The notes: generated from the sequence alone by a model not told the origin. DNA of 64,000 nt from an uncultured Bacteroidia bacterium (GCA_902788095.1 CADAIT010000003.1:1-64000), one strand, 5' to 3'. Shown: positions 43,390 through 51,980, numbered from the stretch's first letter. A program made the numbers and translations.

Positions 43390-43569
43390 TTATCTTTTCT
43401 GATTGCCCGCCAGAAGAAAGTAATCGGCCTTGGTCTTCTCGGCAATCTCAATTTGAGGTTTCATGGCCTGGCAGTCGAAGTGGGCGGTCCACTTCATCAC
43501 CACCTGCGGAAGGATGCCGCTGGAGAGAGCGAAACAGATGAAGGTGCGGCGTAAGTCTTGGTGATGGGA
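43390..43569 (-). pseudogene. Integrase C-terminal remnant with the catalytic Tyr lost
   Basis: The frame reads HQDLRRTFICFALSSGILPQ, then VVMKWTAHFDCQAMKPQIEI and AEKTKADYFLLAGNQKR before TAA. It aligns with Bacteroidota tyrosine recombinases (HDLRRTF box II, WTGH box, MKPYI catalytic Tyr). Here Gly of TGH is Ala and the Tyr of MKPYI is Gln, so even the fragment could not recombine DNA. No start or N-terminal domain is present. Confidence 0.75.
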
Positions 43570-43571
43570 GG

Positions 43572-43775
43572 CTATTTCTCCTTTGTGAAAAAATAGACTG
43601 CCAGCGTGGGGAGAATGACCAAAAGGATTAAGGAAATCTCTACCAGCATGTACGAGCCGAAATAATCGACCAGCGTCTGGAATTTCAGAACGCCGTCAAC
43701 CAGAAATACCAGGAAGGCAAACCAGCATACAAAGAAAATGGCTGCATGCTTGACTTTTCTTTTCCTCAGTTTCAT
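43572..43775 (-). CDS. Small membrane protein, two transmembrane helices
   Basis: 67 residues with a basic N-terminus (MKLRKRKVKH) and two hydrophobic helices (AAIFFVCWFAFLVFLV; LVEISLILLVILPTLAVYFF). Not recognised. It lies 16 bp downstream of the glutaredoxin-like gene, possibly the same transcript. Confidence 0.55.
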   Translation of the reverse strand: MKLRKRKVKHAAIFFVCWFAFLVFLVDGVLKFQTLVDYFGSYMLVEISLILLVILPTLAVYFFTKEK

Positions 43776-43791
43776 CTTACTCTTTTTTTAA

Positions 43792-44091
43792 TTAGCATCC
43801 GGAACCGTCAATTCTGCATGATTCGCCCCAACCTGCAGGGCGCGGTTCAAGGCCGACATCCACCGACATCAGGGTCACCGAACCATCCTCGCGGACATAG
43901 CAGGGAATGCCCACATCCCCTATTCTCTTGGCCTCGTCAAAGGCCGGATGGCTGTCGCGAAGGTCAAGGAACTGCTTGAGGTTCCTCACGTGCTTGCCGA
44001 TGTCAATCACCTCGAAGTCGGGATTCCCCTCCACCTGCTTCTCTACATATTCGCAGTCGGGACAGGTATGCATCACAAACATCTTAATCAT
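43792..44091 (-). CDS. Glutaredoxin-like protein
   Basis: 99 residues. MIKMFVMHTCPDCEYVEKQV has the CPDC redox motif at residues 10-13, and IGDVGIPCYVREDGS holds the cis-Pro (IPC) of thioredoxin folds. A C-terminal GWGESCRIDGSGC adds two more Cys. Probably a thiol-disulfide reductase or metal-handling protein. Confidence 0.75.
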   Translation of the reverse strand: MIKMFVMHTCPDCEYVEKQVEGNPDFEVIDIGKHVRNLKQFLDLRDSHPAFDEAKRIGDVGIPCYVREDGSVTLMSVDVGLEPRPAGWGESCRIDGSGC

Positions 44092-44111
44092 AGATATAAT
44101 CGTATTATAAA

Positions 44112-44924
44112 CTAAAAGGCAAAAACGGGGCGGACAAGCTGTTCCGGCTTATCGGTGGCAATGACGTCCACGCCGAGCCGGATGGCTTTCGCGTTTTCTG
44201 CCGACTTGTCTTCGAAACCCAGGATGAGAGCCAGAACCTGGACGCCGCGGTCGTGGCAGCGCTTGACTATTTTCCTGTCAATCTGGTCTATCCAAAAGAC
44301 GGCGATGTCCGGGTGTATTTCGTCGAGTACCTTGTCCAGCTCCTTCGGATGGTTGACATAGGCCTGAAGGGTATGAATCCACGGGAACATGGCACGAAAC
44401 GCCTTGGTATCCTCCACAGACGAGAAGGTGAAATAGGTCCTCTCCAGCATTCCGTAGGAGTCGATGAGCTTCACGAGCTCACGGAAGTCCCCGCTCCTGT
44501 AATCGACGGTGATGCAAAGGTCGGTCGGGGCGGCTTTCTCAAGGAGGGCCGAAAAGCGTGGCAGTTTCTGTCCCTTCCATTGGGGGCCGAACCAGCTGCC
44601 TGCGTCGAGCGTATCCAGGTCGCGGGAGTACCATTCCCGGATGGGGCCGCTCCCGTTGGTCGTCCGGTCGAGGAGTTCGTCGTGCAGGAGATAGAAGACG
44701 CTGTCCTTGGAGATGACCACATCGGCCTCCATGACATCCACCCCGAGCCGGATGCAGGAATCGGCCGATGCGAGGGTGTTCTCAGGGGCGATGAAGTTTG
44801 CGCCCCGATGGCCGCTGATCTTTGGGTAGGAAACGCTTCTCTCCCCGCAGGAAGTGCAGCTCTCCAGGCAGGAGAAGACGGTAGCGAAAAAGAGGGCGGT
44901 TATAAGCAGCGGGCTTCGTTTCAT
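44112..44924 (-). CDS. Glycerophosphodiester phosphodiesterase lipoprotein
   Basis: 270 residues. A signal peptide (SPLLITALFFATVFSCLESC) with probable lipidation. GDPD motifs: ISGHRGANFIAPENT (HRG and PENT), DVMEADVVISKDSVFYLLHD (E.D and H), LDRTTNGSGPI. It cleaves glycerophosphodiesters to glycerol-3-phosphate, which fits the glpA-glpB genes at the right end of the window. Its ATG overlaps the peroxiredoxin stop by 4 bp. Confidence 0.88.
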   Translation of the reverse strand: MKRSPLLITALFFATVFSCLESCTSCGERSVSYPKISGHRGANFIAPENTLASADSCIRLGVDVMEADVVISKDSVFYLLHDELLDRTTNGSGPIREWYSRDLDTLDAGSWFGPQWKGQKLPRFSALLEKAAPTDLCITVDYRSGDFRELVKLIDSYGMLERTYFTFSSVEDTKAFRAMFPWIHTLQAYVNHPKELDKVLDEIHPDIAVFWIDQIDRKIVKRCHDRGVQVLALILGFEDKSAENAKAIRLGVDVIATDKPEQLVRPVFAF

Positions 44925-45376
44925 GACCTGCCCTCCAGAATTTGCTTGGCGGCATTCTTGGTGTCCACCTTCTCGATGATTCTCTCAAGGATACCCTCCT
45001 CATTGAAGATGAAGGTACGGCGGAGTGTCCCGAGGACGGTCTTTCCGTACATCTTCTTTTCTCCGATGGCTCCGAAGGCCTCGTGCATCTCCTTCGTGGT
45101 GTCGGCCAGAAGCGTGAAAGGGAGCGAATGTTTCCGGGCAAACCCGGCGTGGGACTTCTCGCTGTCTTTGCTCACGCCGACTACGTTGTACCCGGCCGCT
45201 TTCAGGGCCTCGTAATTATCCCGGATGGAGCAAGCCTCGGCAGTGCAGCCGGAAGTGTTGTCTTTCGGGTAAAAATAGATGATGGTTTTCCGTCCGGTGA
45301 AATCTGCCGATTTCACGGTGTTGCCGCTCTGGTCCTTGACCTCGAAAGAGGGCATTTTGTCTCCGATTGCCAGCAT
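44921..45376 (-). CDS. bcp: Thioredoxin-dependent thiol peroxidase (Bcp/PrxQ)
   Basis: 151 residues. Peroxiredoxin active site FYPKDNTSGCTAEACSIRDN with peroxidatic Cys near 44 and resolving Cys near 49, five residues apart as in Bcp/PrxQ. LLADTTKEMHEAFGAIGEK and RTFIFNEEGILERI complete the family pattern. It reduces hydroperoxides in the cytoplasm. Confidence 0.92.
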   Translation of the reverse strand: MLAIGDKMPSFEVKDQSGNTVKSADFTGRKTIIYFYPKDNTSGCTAEACSIRDNYEALKAAGYNVVGVSKDSEKSHAGFARKHSLPFTLLADTTKEMHEAFGAIGEKKMYGKTVLGTLRRTFIFNEEGILERIIEKVDTKNAAKQILEGRS

Positions 45377-45389
45377 AAATATGGTAAAA

Positions 45390-45587
45390 TTACTGATACT
45401 TCTGGAAGTTGTATTTCTCCCGCAAAGCGGCTTTCGTCCGGGCGTCCTGATGGGTGAAATAGTTTTTCCAGCCCGGGCAGAAATTGATGTGCCAGCGCCA
45501 GAAACGGCTCAGAACAGATTTCGGATTCTTGTCATAATGTGCGCGGAACTTGCAGTTCTCGCAAGGGTAAGATGTTTCTTGTGCCAT
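45390..45587 (-). CDS. Small conserved Cys-containing protein
   Basis: 65 residues: YPCENCKFRAHYDKNPKSVL, then SRFWRWHINFCPGWKNYF and THQD. Three Cys and two His could bind a metal. I know similar short proteins in Bacteroidota but no function. It lies 6 bp downstream of the YccF-like gene and 13 bp before the peroxiredoxin gene. Confidence 0.6.
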   Translation of the reverse strand: MAQETSYPCENCKFRAHYDKNPKSVLSRFWRWHINFCPGWKNYFTHQDARTKAALREKYNFQKYQ

Positions 45588-45593
45588 AATATG

Positions 45594-45962
45594 TTAACGA
45601 ATTTCCTTACCAAACGGAAACAGAGAGGCGATTGCCATCTTGAAATGTTGCAGGCCCCAAGGGATGCCCACGATTGTCACGCAGAGCAACATGCCGAAGA
45701 CCAGGTGGAGGATGGCGATTTCCCACCAGCCCAGCAGAATCCAGACCAGATTCATCACCACCGACAGGCAGCCCGGCTCATTGGGGCCGTCCACGAGTTT
45801 ACGCCCGAAAGGCCAGAGCGCGTAAGTCCCCAGCTTAAATAGTTGAATACCAAACGGAATGCCGATAAGGGTGATGCACATCAACAGGCCCACCATGTAG
45901 TAAATCAGGGCGATGATGATACCGCCAAGTACGAGCCAAAGGATATTTCCGAGGAATTTCAT
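45594..45962 (-). CDS. YccF-family inner membrane protein
   Basis: 122 residues built as two similar halves, each with a hydrophobic helix and the motif LIGIPFGIQLFKLG.Y.LWPFG or IVGIPWGLQHFKMA...FPFG. This duplicated DUF307 pattern defines YccF. Role unknown. Its start overlaps the displaced rubredoxin frame by 4 bp (ATGA at 45959-45962). Confidence 0.85.
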   Translation of the reverse strand: MKFLGNILWLVLGGIIIALIYYMVGLLMCITLIGIPFGIQLFKLGTYALWPFGRKLVDGPNEPGCLSVVMNLVWILLGWWEIAILHLVFGMLLCVTIVGIPWGLQHFKMAIASLFPFGKEIR

Positions 45963-46169
45963 TCTACCCCCTTTTCATCAAATGTTTTGGTCTCTCCCCC
46001 GCCCCCGTCAGGACAACCACTTGGCCGGAAGGTCCTCGAATGCCACGCCGTCGTGTTCGGCCGGGTCATAGACATAGCCGCAGATGCTGCAGATGTACTT
46101 TCCCGAGGCCGACAAAGCCTCCATATAGCTGCAGATGTCCTTCCGGAATTTAACAGCCTTGATTTCCAT
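45959..46169 (-). pseudogene. Frameshifted rubredoxin
   Basis: From ATG at 46169 the frame gives [20 protein letters not shown], then [20 protein letters not shown] and [10 protein letters not shown] and stops at 46008, losing the second Cys pair. One base out of phase the text continues [18 protein letters not shown] to a TGA at 45959, exactly forming the ATGA overlap with the next gene. So a single-base change near 46016 displaced the original end. The fourth Cys of the Fe site (CPxCG) also reads Gly. A sequencing error in the G-rich tract is possible for the frameshift but not for the Cys loss. Confidence 0.7.
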
Positions 46170-46189
46170 ATTAAGAATCTCGTTTCATG

Positions 46190-46197
46190 CAAAGATA
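46190..46197 (-). promoter_or_regulatory. -7 box (TATCTTTG) of the rubredoxin-YccF-Bcp-GDPD run
   Basis: TATCTTTG on the minus strand, 20 bp before the ATG at 46169. Confidence 0.5.
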
Positions 46198-46301
46198 AGT
46201 ATTTTTTTCGTATGAGCCTTGTCAGCTCCCCAAAAGGCTCAAAACATGGAAGAAGTTGCCGCAGGAAGCAGGTGCGCCGGTCATCCGGACGAAAAAATGA
46301 T

Positions 46302-46309
46302 TATCTTTG
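46302..46309 (+). promoter_or_regulatory. -7 box (TATCTTTG) abutting the greA ATG
   Basis: Exact consensus match ending 4 bp before the ATG at 46314, predicting a leaderless mRNA. Confidence 0.55.
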
Positions 46310-46313
46310 CTCC

Positions 46314-46775
46314 ATGGAATACCTGTCAAAACAACGATACGACGAAATCTCGGCCGAACTGAAGCACCTTATCGGCGAAGTTTATCCCAAGGTGCAGGAA
46401 GACCTTGCAGAGGCCAGCGCCCAAGGAGACCGAAGCGACAATGCGGGATACCGTGAAGCAAGGCGGCTCCAGGGTAAGACCATCAGCCGCATCCGCTTCC
46501 TGCAAAAGGTCCTGGAACATGCCCGCGTGCTCGATCCGGGGGTCCTTCCCAAGGACAGGGTATGCCTTCTGAGCCATGTGGAATTCACCAACCTTCAGAC
46601 CAATGCCCGCATGAGTTTCCAGATAGTCAGTCCCCACGAGATGGACCTTGACGCCGGAAAAATTTCGCTGAAATCCCCCATCGGCGCGGCCCTGATGGGC
46701 AAAAAGGCAGGCGAAATAGCCGAGGCGACGGTTCCCTCCGGTATCCTGCGCCTTAGAATCGAAAGCATCAAATAG
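46314..46775 (+). CDS. greA: Transcription elongation factor GreA
   Basis: 153 residues. N-terminal coiled coil with acidic tip ASAQGDRSDNAGYREARRLQ (residues 39-58) that reaches the polymerase active site, then the FKBP-like C-domain ending ISLKSPIGAALMGKKAGEIA. It helps RNA polymerase cleave backtracked transcripts. Its length is normal for GreA. The start at 46314 directly follows a -7 box. This is the standard copy; a divergent Gre-like protein is at 31345. Confidence 0.88.
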   Translation: MEYLSKQRYDEISAELKHLIGEVYPKVQEDLAEASAQGDRSDNAGYREARRLQGKTISRIRFLQKVLEHARVLDPGVLPKDRVCLLSHVEFTNLQTNARMSFQIVSPHEMDLDAGKISLKSPIGAALMGKKAGEIAEATVPSGILRLRIESIK

Positions 46776-47006
46776 CGCTTCTCCGCTGCCGATCCCCGCG
46801 AATTCCACGTACAGCCGGCCCGGCGCCAGGCCAGACAGCAATGGCTTGTTCAAGACCGGCCACGGTTCCCGAAGAGATGCTGGCCGCATGCAAACAGCAG
46901 CCACATGGTCTCCGAAACGCACTTGGGCTCCGGCGTAATAGGGCGCTCCCCTGTCTTTTTTTCTGTCATAACACATGATATCCCGGCATATTTACACTTT
47001 TTTGGT
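46776..47006. other. Intergenic spacer, GC-rich, possible minus-strand remnant
   Basis: No confident gene. The minus frame from ATG 46976 reads APYYAGAQVRFGDHVAAVCM and LLSGLAPGRLYVEFAGIGSG, which is somewhat protein-like, but then continues antisense through greA, so it can be at most a fragment. Confidence 0.25.
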
Positions 47007-47014
47007 TATCTTTG
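47007..47014 (+). promoter_or_regulatory. -7 box (TATCTTTG) of the M49-like/DASS operon
   Basis: Exact consensus match, 19 bp before the ATG at 47034. Confidence 0.5.
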
Positions 47015-47033
47015 CGAACTAAAACTATCCGAC

Positions 47034-48632
47034 ATGAGAAAATATACCGTTTTACTTCTGCTCACCGGGCTGCTGGCCTTTTCCTGCAAGCAGGAGAGGG
47101 TCAATGTGGACAGACTCGTGAAAAACTATGCCGAGGTGACCATCCCGGCTCCTGACCTGACGGGCATCACCGACAACGGAAAAGAAGTCCTCCGGCTTTA
47201 CCGGAAGGCGGCCGACGAAGTGGACAGAATATACTGGCAGCAGTATTTCGGAGACGGGGATGCCTTCCTGGGCGCCCTGGGCAATCCTTCCGAAAAAATC
47301 TATGCCCAGATTAACTACGGTCCCTGGGACCGCATCGACGGAAAACCTTTCCTGCCGGGCTATGGCAACAAACCGGCTGGCGCCTGCTTCTATCCCCAGG
47401 ACATGACCTCAGAGGAATTCCGCTCATGGGACAATCCGCACAAAAACAGCCCCTACACGCTGGTGAAGCGCACGGAAGACGGGAAACTCAATACCGTCTG
47501 GTACCATGAAGCATACGCGGAGCAGATTGCCAAAATTGAAGAATACCTTACCCGCGCCGCCGACGTCACCATCAAGGAGAGCGTACGTCATTATCTCCTC
47601 CAGATGATTGAAGGCCTCAAGACGGACGACTACTATGACGGCTACAAGGCCTGGCTGGAGATGAACGACAGCAAGATGGATCTTGTAATCGGCCCTATCG
47701 AGGCCGTGGACGATGCCGTCAACGGTACCAAAGCCTCTTACGGGGCCTATGTCCTCCTGAAGAACCTGCAGCGCACCGAGGAACTCAATGCCTTGTCGGC
47801 CCGCATGCCGGAACTGCAGAAAATGCTGCCCGGAGATGCTGCCAACCATGATTTTGTTCCCGGCGCCGAGTCCGATATTTTCTCCTGCAACGTACTTTAC
47901 TGCAGCGGCTACACCAATGCGGGCTTCAAAGTCATCGGCATCAACTTCCCGTATGACACGAAGGTGCAGGAGGAACTGGGCACCCGCACCATCATCTTCG
48001 ACAACGTCATCCGCGAAAAATTCAACCGTACGGTTCACCCGGTGGGCAATGCGCTGCTGGAAGATGTGTTCCAGCCCCACGTGGACGCCAGCGCCTTCTA
48101 CTGGATCATCGTGTTCCGTGAGATAGCCAAAGGACTGGGCGTGAAAGAGACCATTAACGGGAAGGGCACCGTGGCCGAAGCCCTGGCCGGAGAGGCGCTC
48201 GTCATAGAAAAAGCGAAATCCAATGTCCTGGGCGCCTGGCTTTGCGCCAAGGAAGCGGAGGCCTACAATATATCGGCCCTTTTCCAGAAGGAGGACGTGC
48301 TCACCACCTTCGTGACCAATACCATCCGCTCCACCCGCTTCGGCGCCACCGGCCCCACCGGCATCGCCAACATCGTCGTTTACAATTATCTGCTGGAAAG
48401 CAAGGCCATCATCTGGAATCCTTCCGGCCGGTACAGCGTGGACTACGACAAAACCTGGGAGGCGCTGGAAACCCTCGGCGCCAAAATTCTGGACATCCAG
48501 GCCCACGGCAATCTTGAGGAAGCCCGCGCATGGATTTCCAAGTATGGGGTCGCAGGTCCGGAAAGCCTGGCCGACAAACGGGTTCTGGAAAGCGCAGGCA
48601 TCCCCGTGGACATCCGCTTTTCCTACGAATAA
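47034..48632 (+). CDS. Peptidase M49 (DPP III)-like lipoprotein with altered metal site
   Basis: 532 residues from the ATG at 47034, which opens with a lipoprotein signal (VLLLLTGLLAFSC). The body matches Bacteroidota M49-like proteins (INYGPWDRIDGKPFL, GYGNKPAGACFYP). Where active relatives have the zinc motif HExxH followed by GLG, this protein reads FREIAKGLG: both His are replaced (Arg and Lys) and only Glu stays. The second motif reads EKAKSNVLGAW where relatives have EE.KAD. It is probably not a zinc peptidase and may bind rather than cut peptides. The DASS symporter gene follows by 21 bp. Confidence 0.75.
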   Translation: MRKYTVLLLLTGLLAFSCKQERVNVDRLVKNYAEVTIPAPDLTGITDNGKEVLRLYRKAADEVDRIYWQQYFGDGDAFLGALGNPSEKIYAQINYGPWDRIDGKPFLPGYGNKPAGACFYPQDMTSEEFRSWDNPHKNSPYTLVKRTEDGKLNTVWYHEAYAEQIAKIEEYLTRAADVTIKESVRHYLLQMIEGLKTDDYYDGYKAWLEMNDSKMDLVIGPIEAVDDAVNGTKASYGAYVLLKNLQRTEELNALSARMPELQKMLPGDAANHDFVPGAESDIFSCNVLYCSGYTNAGFKVIGINFPYDTKVQEELGTRTIIFDNVIREKFNRTVHPVGNALLEDVFQPHVDASAFYWIIVFREIAKGLGVKETINGKGTVAEALAGEALVIEKAKSNVLGAWLCAKEAEAYNISALFQKEDVLTTFVTNTIRSTRFGATGPTGIANIVVYNYLLESKAIIWNPSGRYSVDYDKTWEALETLGAKILDIQAHGNLEEARAWISKYGVAGPESLADKRVLESAGIPVDIRFSYE

Positions 48633-48653
48633 TCTTTTAACGCAACAAGCACC

Positions 48654-50159
48654 ATGCTAAAGAATTTTACGGGTTTCGACCTTGTCGATAAGATGCAGAA
48701 ATTGCGTCGAAAGAACAAACTGGCTCCTTCTCTCTTAAAAAAGAAAGCCCTCAGCCTCATTTTTATCGCCGCTTGTGTTTCGTTCCTCTGGTTTCTCCCT
48801 ACGGAGTCCTTCGGGATAGACGGCCTTACGGCGGTTCAGCAACGTATCATCGCCATCTTCGTGTACGCCACCCTGATGTGGGTACTGGAGCTGGTTCCGG
48901 CCTGGGCCACATCGGTTTCCATCATCGTCCTGCTCCTGCTGTTCGCCTCGGATTCGGGAATCAAATGGATTTGCAATCCCGACACCGTCGGGCAGCTGCT
49001 CAGCTACAAGCAGGTCATGGCCAGCTTCGCCGACCCGGTGGTGATGCTTTTCATCGGCGGTTTCATTCTGGCCATCGCCACAACCAAGACAGGCCTGGAC
49101 GTACACCTGGCACGCGTTCTCCTGACACCGTTCGGAAAGAAAAGTGAAAACATCCTCCTGGGATTCATGCTGGTGACGGCTCTGTTCTCCATGTTCATCA
49201 GCAACACGGCCACCACGGCCATGATGCTGACCTTCCTCACTCCGGTGTTCAAACAGCTTCCGGAAGCCGGGAAAGGCCGTACGGCCATGGCGCTGAGCAT
49301 TCCCATCGCGGCCAACCTGGGCGGCATGGGGACCCCCATCGGCACGCCTCCCAATACCATTGCCCTGAAGTACCTGAACGACCCTGAAGGCCTGAATCTG
49401 GGCATCGGCTTCGGTCAGTGGATGCTGTTCATGGTCCCGCTCGTCATCGTCATGATTGTGATTGCCTGGCTGCTCCTGAAGAAATTCTTCCCCTTTACGC
49501 AGAAGACCATCGAACTGAAGATAGACGGAGAGATGAAACGCGGCAAGGAAAGCATCCTGGTCATCGTCACGCTGATTATCACCATTCTCCTGTGGATGAT
49601 GGACATGGTTACCGGCATCAATACCTATACGGTGGCGCTGATTCCGTTTGCGGTGTTTGCCATATTCGGCGTTATTGTCAAGTACGACCTGGACGAGATT
49701 AACTGGTCGGTTATCTGGATGGTGGCCGGCGGCTTTGCGCTGGGCTATGCCATGAACGGTTCCGGACTTGCCGCACTGGTCGTCCGTGCCATCCCGTTCG
49801 GCAATTTCTCGCCGCTGCTGATTGTCCTGCTGTCCGGACTGCTCTGCTACGGACTTTCCAACCTGATTTCCCACTCCGCCACCGCAGCCTTGCTGATGCC
49901 CATCCTGGTCGTGGTCTGCACAGCCATGGGAGATACGCTCGCAGCAGTCGGCGGCACCTCTACCGTGCTGATCGGCGTAGCCATCGCTTCCTCCAGCGCC
50001 ATGATTCTTCCCATCTCCACCCCTCCGAATGCGTTGGCCTATGCCACCAACCTCATTCAGCAGAAGGATATGATTAAGATGGGCATCATCATCGGCGCCA
50101 TCACCATTGTGCTGGGCTATCTTGTGCTCTTCGCGGCAGGTTCCTTACATATCGTCTGA
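48654..50159 (+). CDS. DASS-family sodium/dicarboxylate symporter
   Basis: 501 residues with about 12 hydrophobic segments. DASS/SLC13 signatures are clear: FISNTATTAMMLTFLTP (SNT motif, first half), LGGMGTPIGTPPNTIALKYL, and the second SNT-like repeat LSNLISHSATAALLMPILVV. It imports di- or tricarboxylates or sulfate with sodium. Co-transcribed with the M49-like gene. Confidence 0.9.
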   Translation: MLKNFTGFDLVDKMQKLRRKNKLAPSLLKKKALSLIFIAACVSFLWFLPTESFGIDGLTAVQQRIIAIFVYATLMWVLELVPAWATSVSIIVLLLLFASDSGIKWICNPDTVGQLLSYKQVMASFADPVVMLFIGGFILAIATTKTGLDVHLARVLLTPFGKKSENILLGFMLVTALFSMFISNTATTAMMLTFLTPVFKQLPEAGKGRTAMALSIPIAANLGGMGTPIGTPPNTIALKYLNDPEGLNLGIGFGQWMLFMVPLVIVMIVIAWLLLKKFFPFTQKTIELKIDGEMKRGKESILVIVTLIITILLWMMDMVTGINTYTVALIPFAVFAIFGVIVKYDLDEINWSVIWMVAGGFALGYAMNGSGLAALVVRAIPFGNFSPLLIVLLSGLLCYGLSNLISHSATAALLMPILVVVCTAMGDTLAAVGGTSTVLIGVAIASSSAMILPISTPPNALAYATNLIQQKDMIKMGIIIGAITIVLGYLVLFAAGSLHIV

Positions 50160-50166
50160 CGACGTC

Positions 50167-51330
50167 CTACAGCGAAGCAAGCAGGATTTCCTTGATATCC
50201 TTTTCCGTCAGGGGGACGTAGGCGTTCTCCAGGCCCTCGTTGACGGCAATGTGGCGGGCCATCTCGTCCAGGCGCTCCGGGCCGATTCCCACTTCCCGCA
50301 GGTGCATCGGGATGCCGATGCTCTCGAAGAAGGCGTAGGTGGCGTCGATGGCCTTCTGCGCAATCTCTAACTTGGGGAGAGCGGCATCGATTCCGAATAC
50401 GTTGACGCCGTATTTGACGAAGCGCTCCAGCGTGCGCTCACTCAGGATGTGCTGCATCCAGCGGGGCGTGATGATGGCCAGGCCCTCGCCGTGGGTGATG
50501 TCGTAGTAGGCGCTCAGGGCGTGCTCGATACCGTGGCAGGGCCAGCCGCTTTCGCTGTTGCCCAGGGAAAGGATTCCGTTGCATCCGTAGGTGCAGCAAA
50601 GCATCATCTCGGCCCTGGCGGTGTAATCCTCCGGATTTTCAAGGCATTTGAGGGTGTTCACCATCAGGCTCTTCAACATGGATTCGCAGAAGCCGTCGTT
50701 CAGCAGCGTGCTGTCTTCGCAGAAATACTGTTCGATGGTATGGTTCATGGCATCGGCACAGCCGGCCGCCGTCTGCTTCTTGGATACGGAGAAGGTGTAG
50801 CGGGGGTCCAGGAAGGACACTGCCGGGAAGAGGAGCGGGTCCATGTAGCCGATTTTGTCGTTGGTCTCCGTACGGGAGATAACGCCTCCGCAGTCGTATT
50901 CGCTGCCGGTAGCGGCCAGGGTGAGGATATCCACGATGGGGAGCGCGGCCTTGGCCTTGACCTTGTAAGTAATCAGGTCCCAGGGGTCGTCGTCGTACAA
51001 GGCGCCGGCGGCGATGGCCTTGGAGCAGTCCAGCACGCTGCCGCCGCCCACGGAAAGAATCACCTCGATGTCGTTCTCCTTGCAAAGCCGCACCCCTTCC
51101 AGCACGCTGGGGTCATACTTGGGATTGGGCTGGATGCCGGGAAGCTCCGTTATTTCAAAATCGCTCAGCAGTTCCTTCACGCGGTCGTACAGGCCGATTT
51201 TCTTGATGCTGCCTCCTCCGTAGGTGAGGAGCACCCGCTTTCCGAATGCAGTCATTACGTCATGGAGTTTCGCAATGGCATTTTCGCCGAAAATCAGGCG
51301 GGTGGGGGTCATGTAATCAAAGTTCTGCAT
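50167..51330 (-). CDS. Iron-containing alcohol dehydrogenase
   Basis: 387 residues. Group III alcohol dehydrogenase pattern: LLTYGGGSIKKIGLYD, SVGGGSVLDCSKAIA (nucleotide-binding GGGS), metal ligands in DAMNHTIEQYF and PCHGIEHALSAYYDITHGEGLAI. Resembles YqhD/butanol dehydrogenase types that reduce aldehydes with NADPH. It follows the HD gene by 7 bp. Confidence 0.9.
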   Translation of the reverse strand: MQNFDYMTPTRLIFGENAIAKLHDVMTAFGKRVLLTYGGGSIKKIGLYDRVKELLSDFEITELPGIQPNPKYDPSVLEGVRLCKENDIEVILSVGGGSVLDCSKAIAAGALYDDDPWDLITYKVKAKAALPIVDILTLAATGSEYDCGGVISRTETNDKIGYMDPLLFPAVSFLDPRYTFSVSKKQTAAGCADAMNHTIEQYFCEDSTLLNDGFCESMLKSLMVNTLKCLENPEDYTARAEMMLCCTYGCNGILSLGNSESGWPCHGIEHALSAYYDITHGEGLAIITPRWMQHILSERTLERFVKYGVNVFGIDAALPKLEIAQKAIDATYAFFESIGIPMHLREVGIGPERLDEMARHIAVNEGLENAYVPLTEKDIKEILLASL

Positions 51331-51337
51331 AAGTGTT

Positions 51338-51976
51338 CTATTTGTAAATGTTGTCGAAATATTCTCGCAGGCGCCGCTCGTCCCGGATGATTTCCCGCAG
51401 CTGCGCGAGCGGTTCCTCGTTGGGTGAGCCGGGAATCAGCAGGTGCAGGTAGCCGCCCTCTGCATACTTCTCATGCAGGTGTTCCAGCGTGCGTCGCCAA
51501 TGGCTCTCCCTGTCCAGTTCCGGATAATGCGTCAGGCCGAACTGGATGGTCCTGCGGATAACGGTTTCCGGGTCTATCATGCGGTCGGCCTCCGCCACGA
51601 GGGCGCCATAAATGCTTCTAGGAGGCGTAGTTGCGGAGGCACGGTGGTCCTCCGCGGCCTGGGCGATGGTTTCAATCTGCTCCGGCGTAAACCAGCGGCG
51701 CAGTTCGGCATCGGCCCGGATGATGCGGCCGCTCTCCAGGTGGTGCGTTTTCCGGTCCACGGCAAGGCCCAGATCATGGCAGGCCGCAGCCACATAGAGC
51801 ATATCGCAGTCGATGTCGTAGCGTTTTCCCATTTCCAGGGCCCGCTCCATGACCGCCCGGGCGTGGTCCTCCCGGTGCGCCGGGTCAAAGGCGGCATATT
51901 GCGGAATTATCCGCGATTCAACATATTCTACGAGCGATGCAGTCATCTTGTCAGAATTCGGCGCTTGATGGTTCAT
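51338..51976 (-). CDS. HD-domain phosphohydrolase
   Basis: 212 residues. HD motif: HREDHARAVMERAL (first His), AAACHDLGLAVD (HD near residue 68) and a later DH (AAEDHRAS). Small HD proteins of this kind hydrolyse nucleotides or related phosphoesters; the substrate is unknown. First gene of the operon with the alcohol dehydrogenase. Confidence 0.8.
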   Translation of the reverse strand: MNHQAPNSDKMTASLVEYVESRIIPQYAAFDPAHREDHARAVMERALEMGKRYDIDCDMLYVAAACHDLGLAVDRKTHHLESGRIIRADAELRRWFTPEQIETIAQAAEDHRASATTPPRSIYGALVAEADRMIDPETVIRRTIQFGLTHYPELDRESHWRRTLEHLHEKYAEGGYLHLLIPGSPNEEPLAQLREIIRDERRLREYFDNIYK

Positions 51977-51980
51977 TGCT

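Noticed and set aside
45843..46313. N-terminal extension of greA by an upstream in-frame ATG
   Set aside because: It would run through the opposite-strand rubredoxin and YccF genes and over the -7 box; the ATG at 46314 begins the normal GreA N-terminus.
46326..46976. Minus-strand gene overlapping greA
   Set aside because: Most of it is antisense to greA; only the first ~60 codons in the spacer look protein-like, which is not enough to call a gene.
48735..49874. Minus-strand frame opposite the DASS symporter
   Set aside because: His- and Gln-rich antisense text without any domain; the + strand gene has diagnostic SNT motifs.
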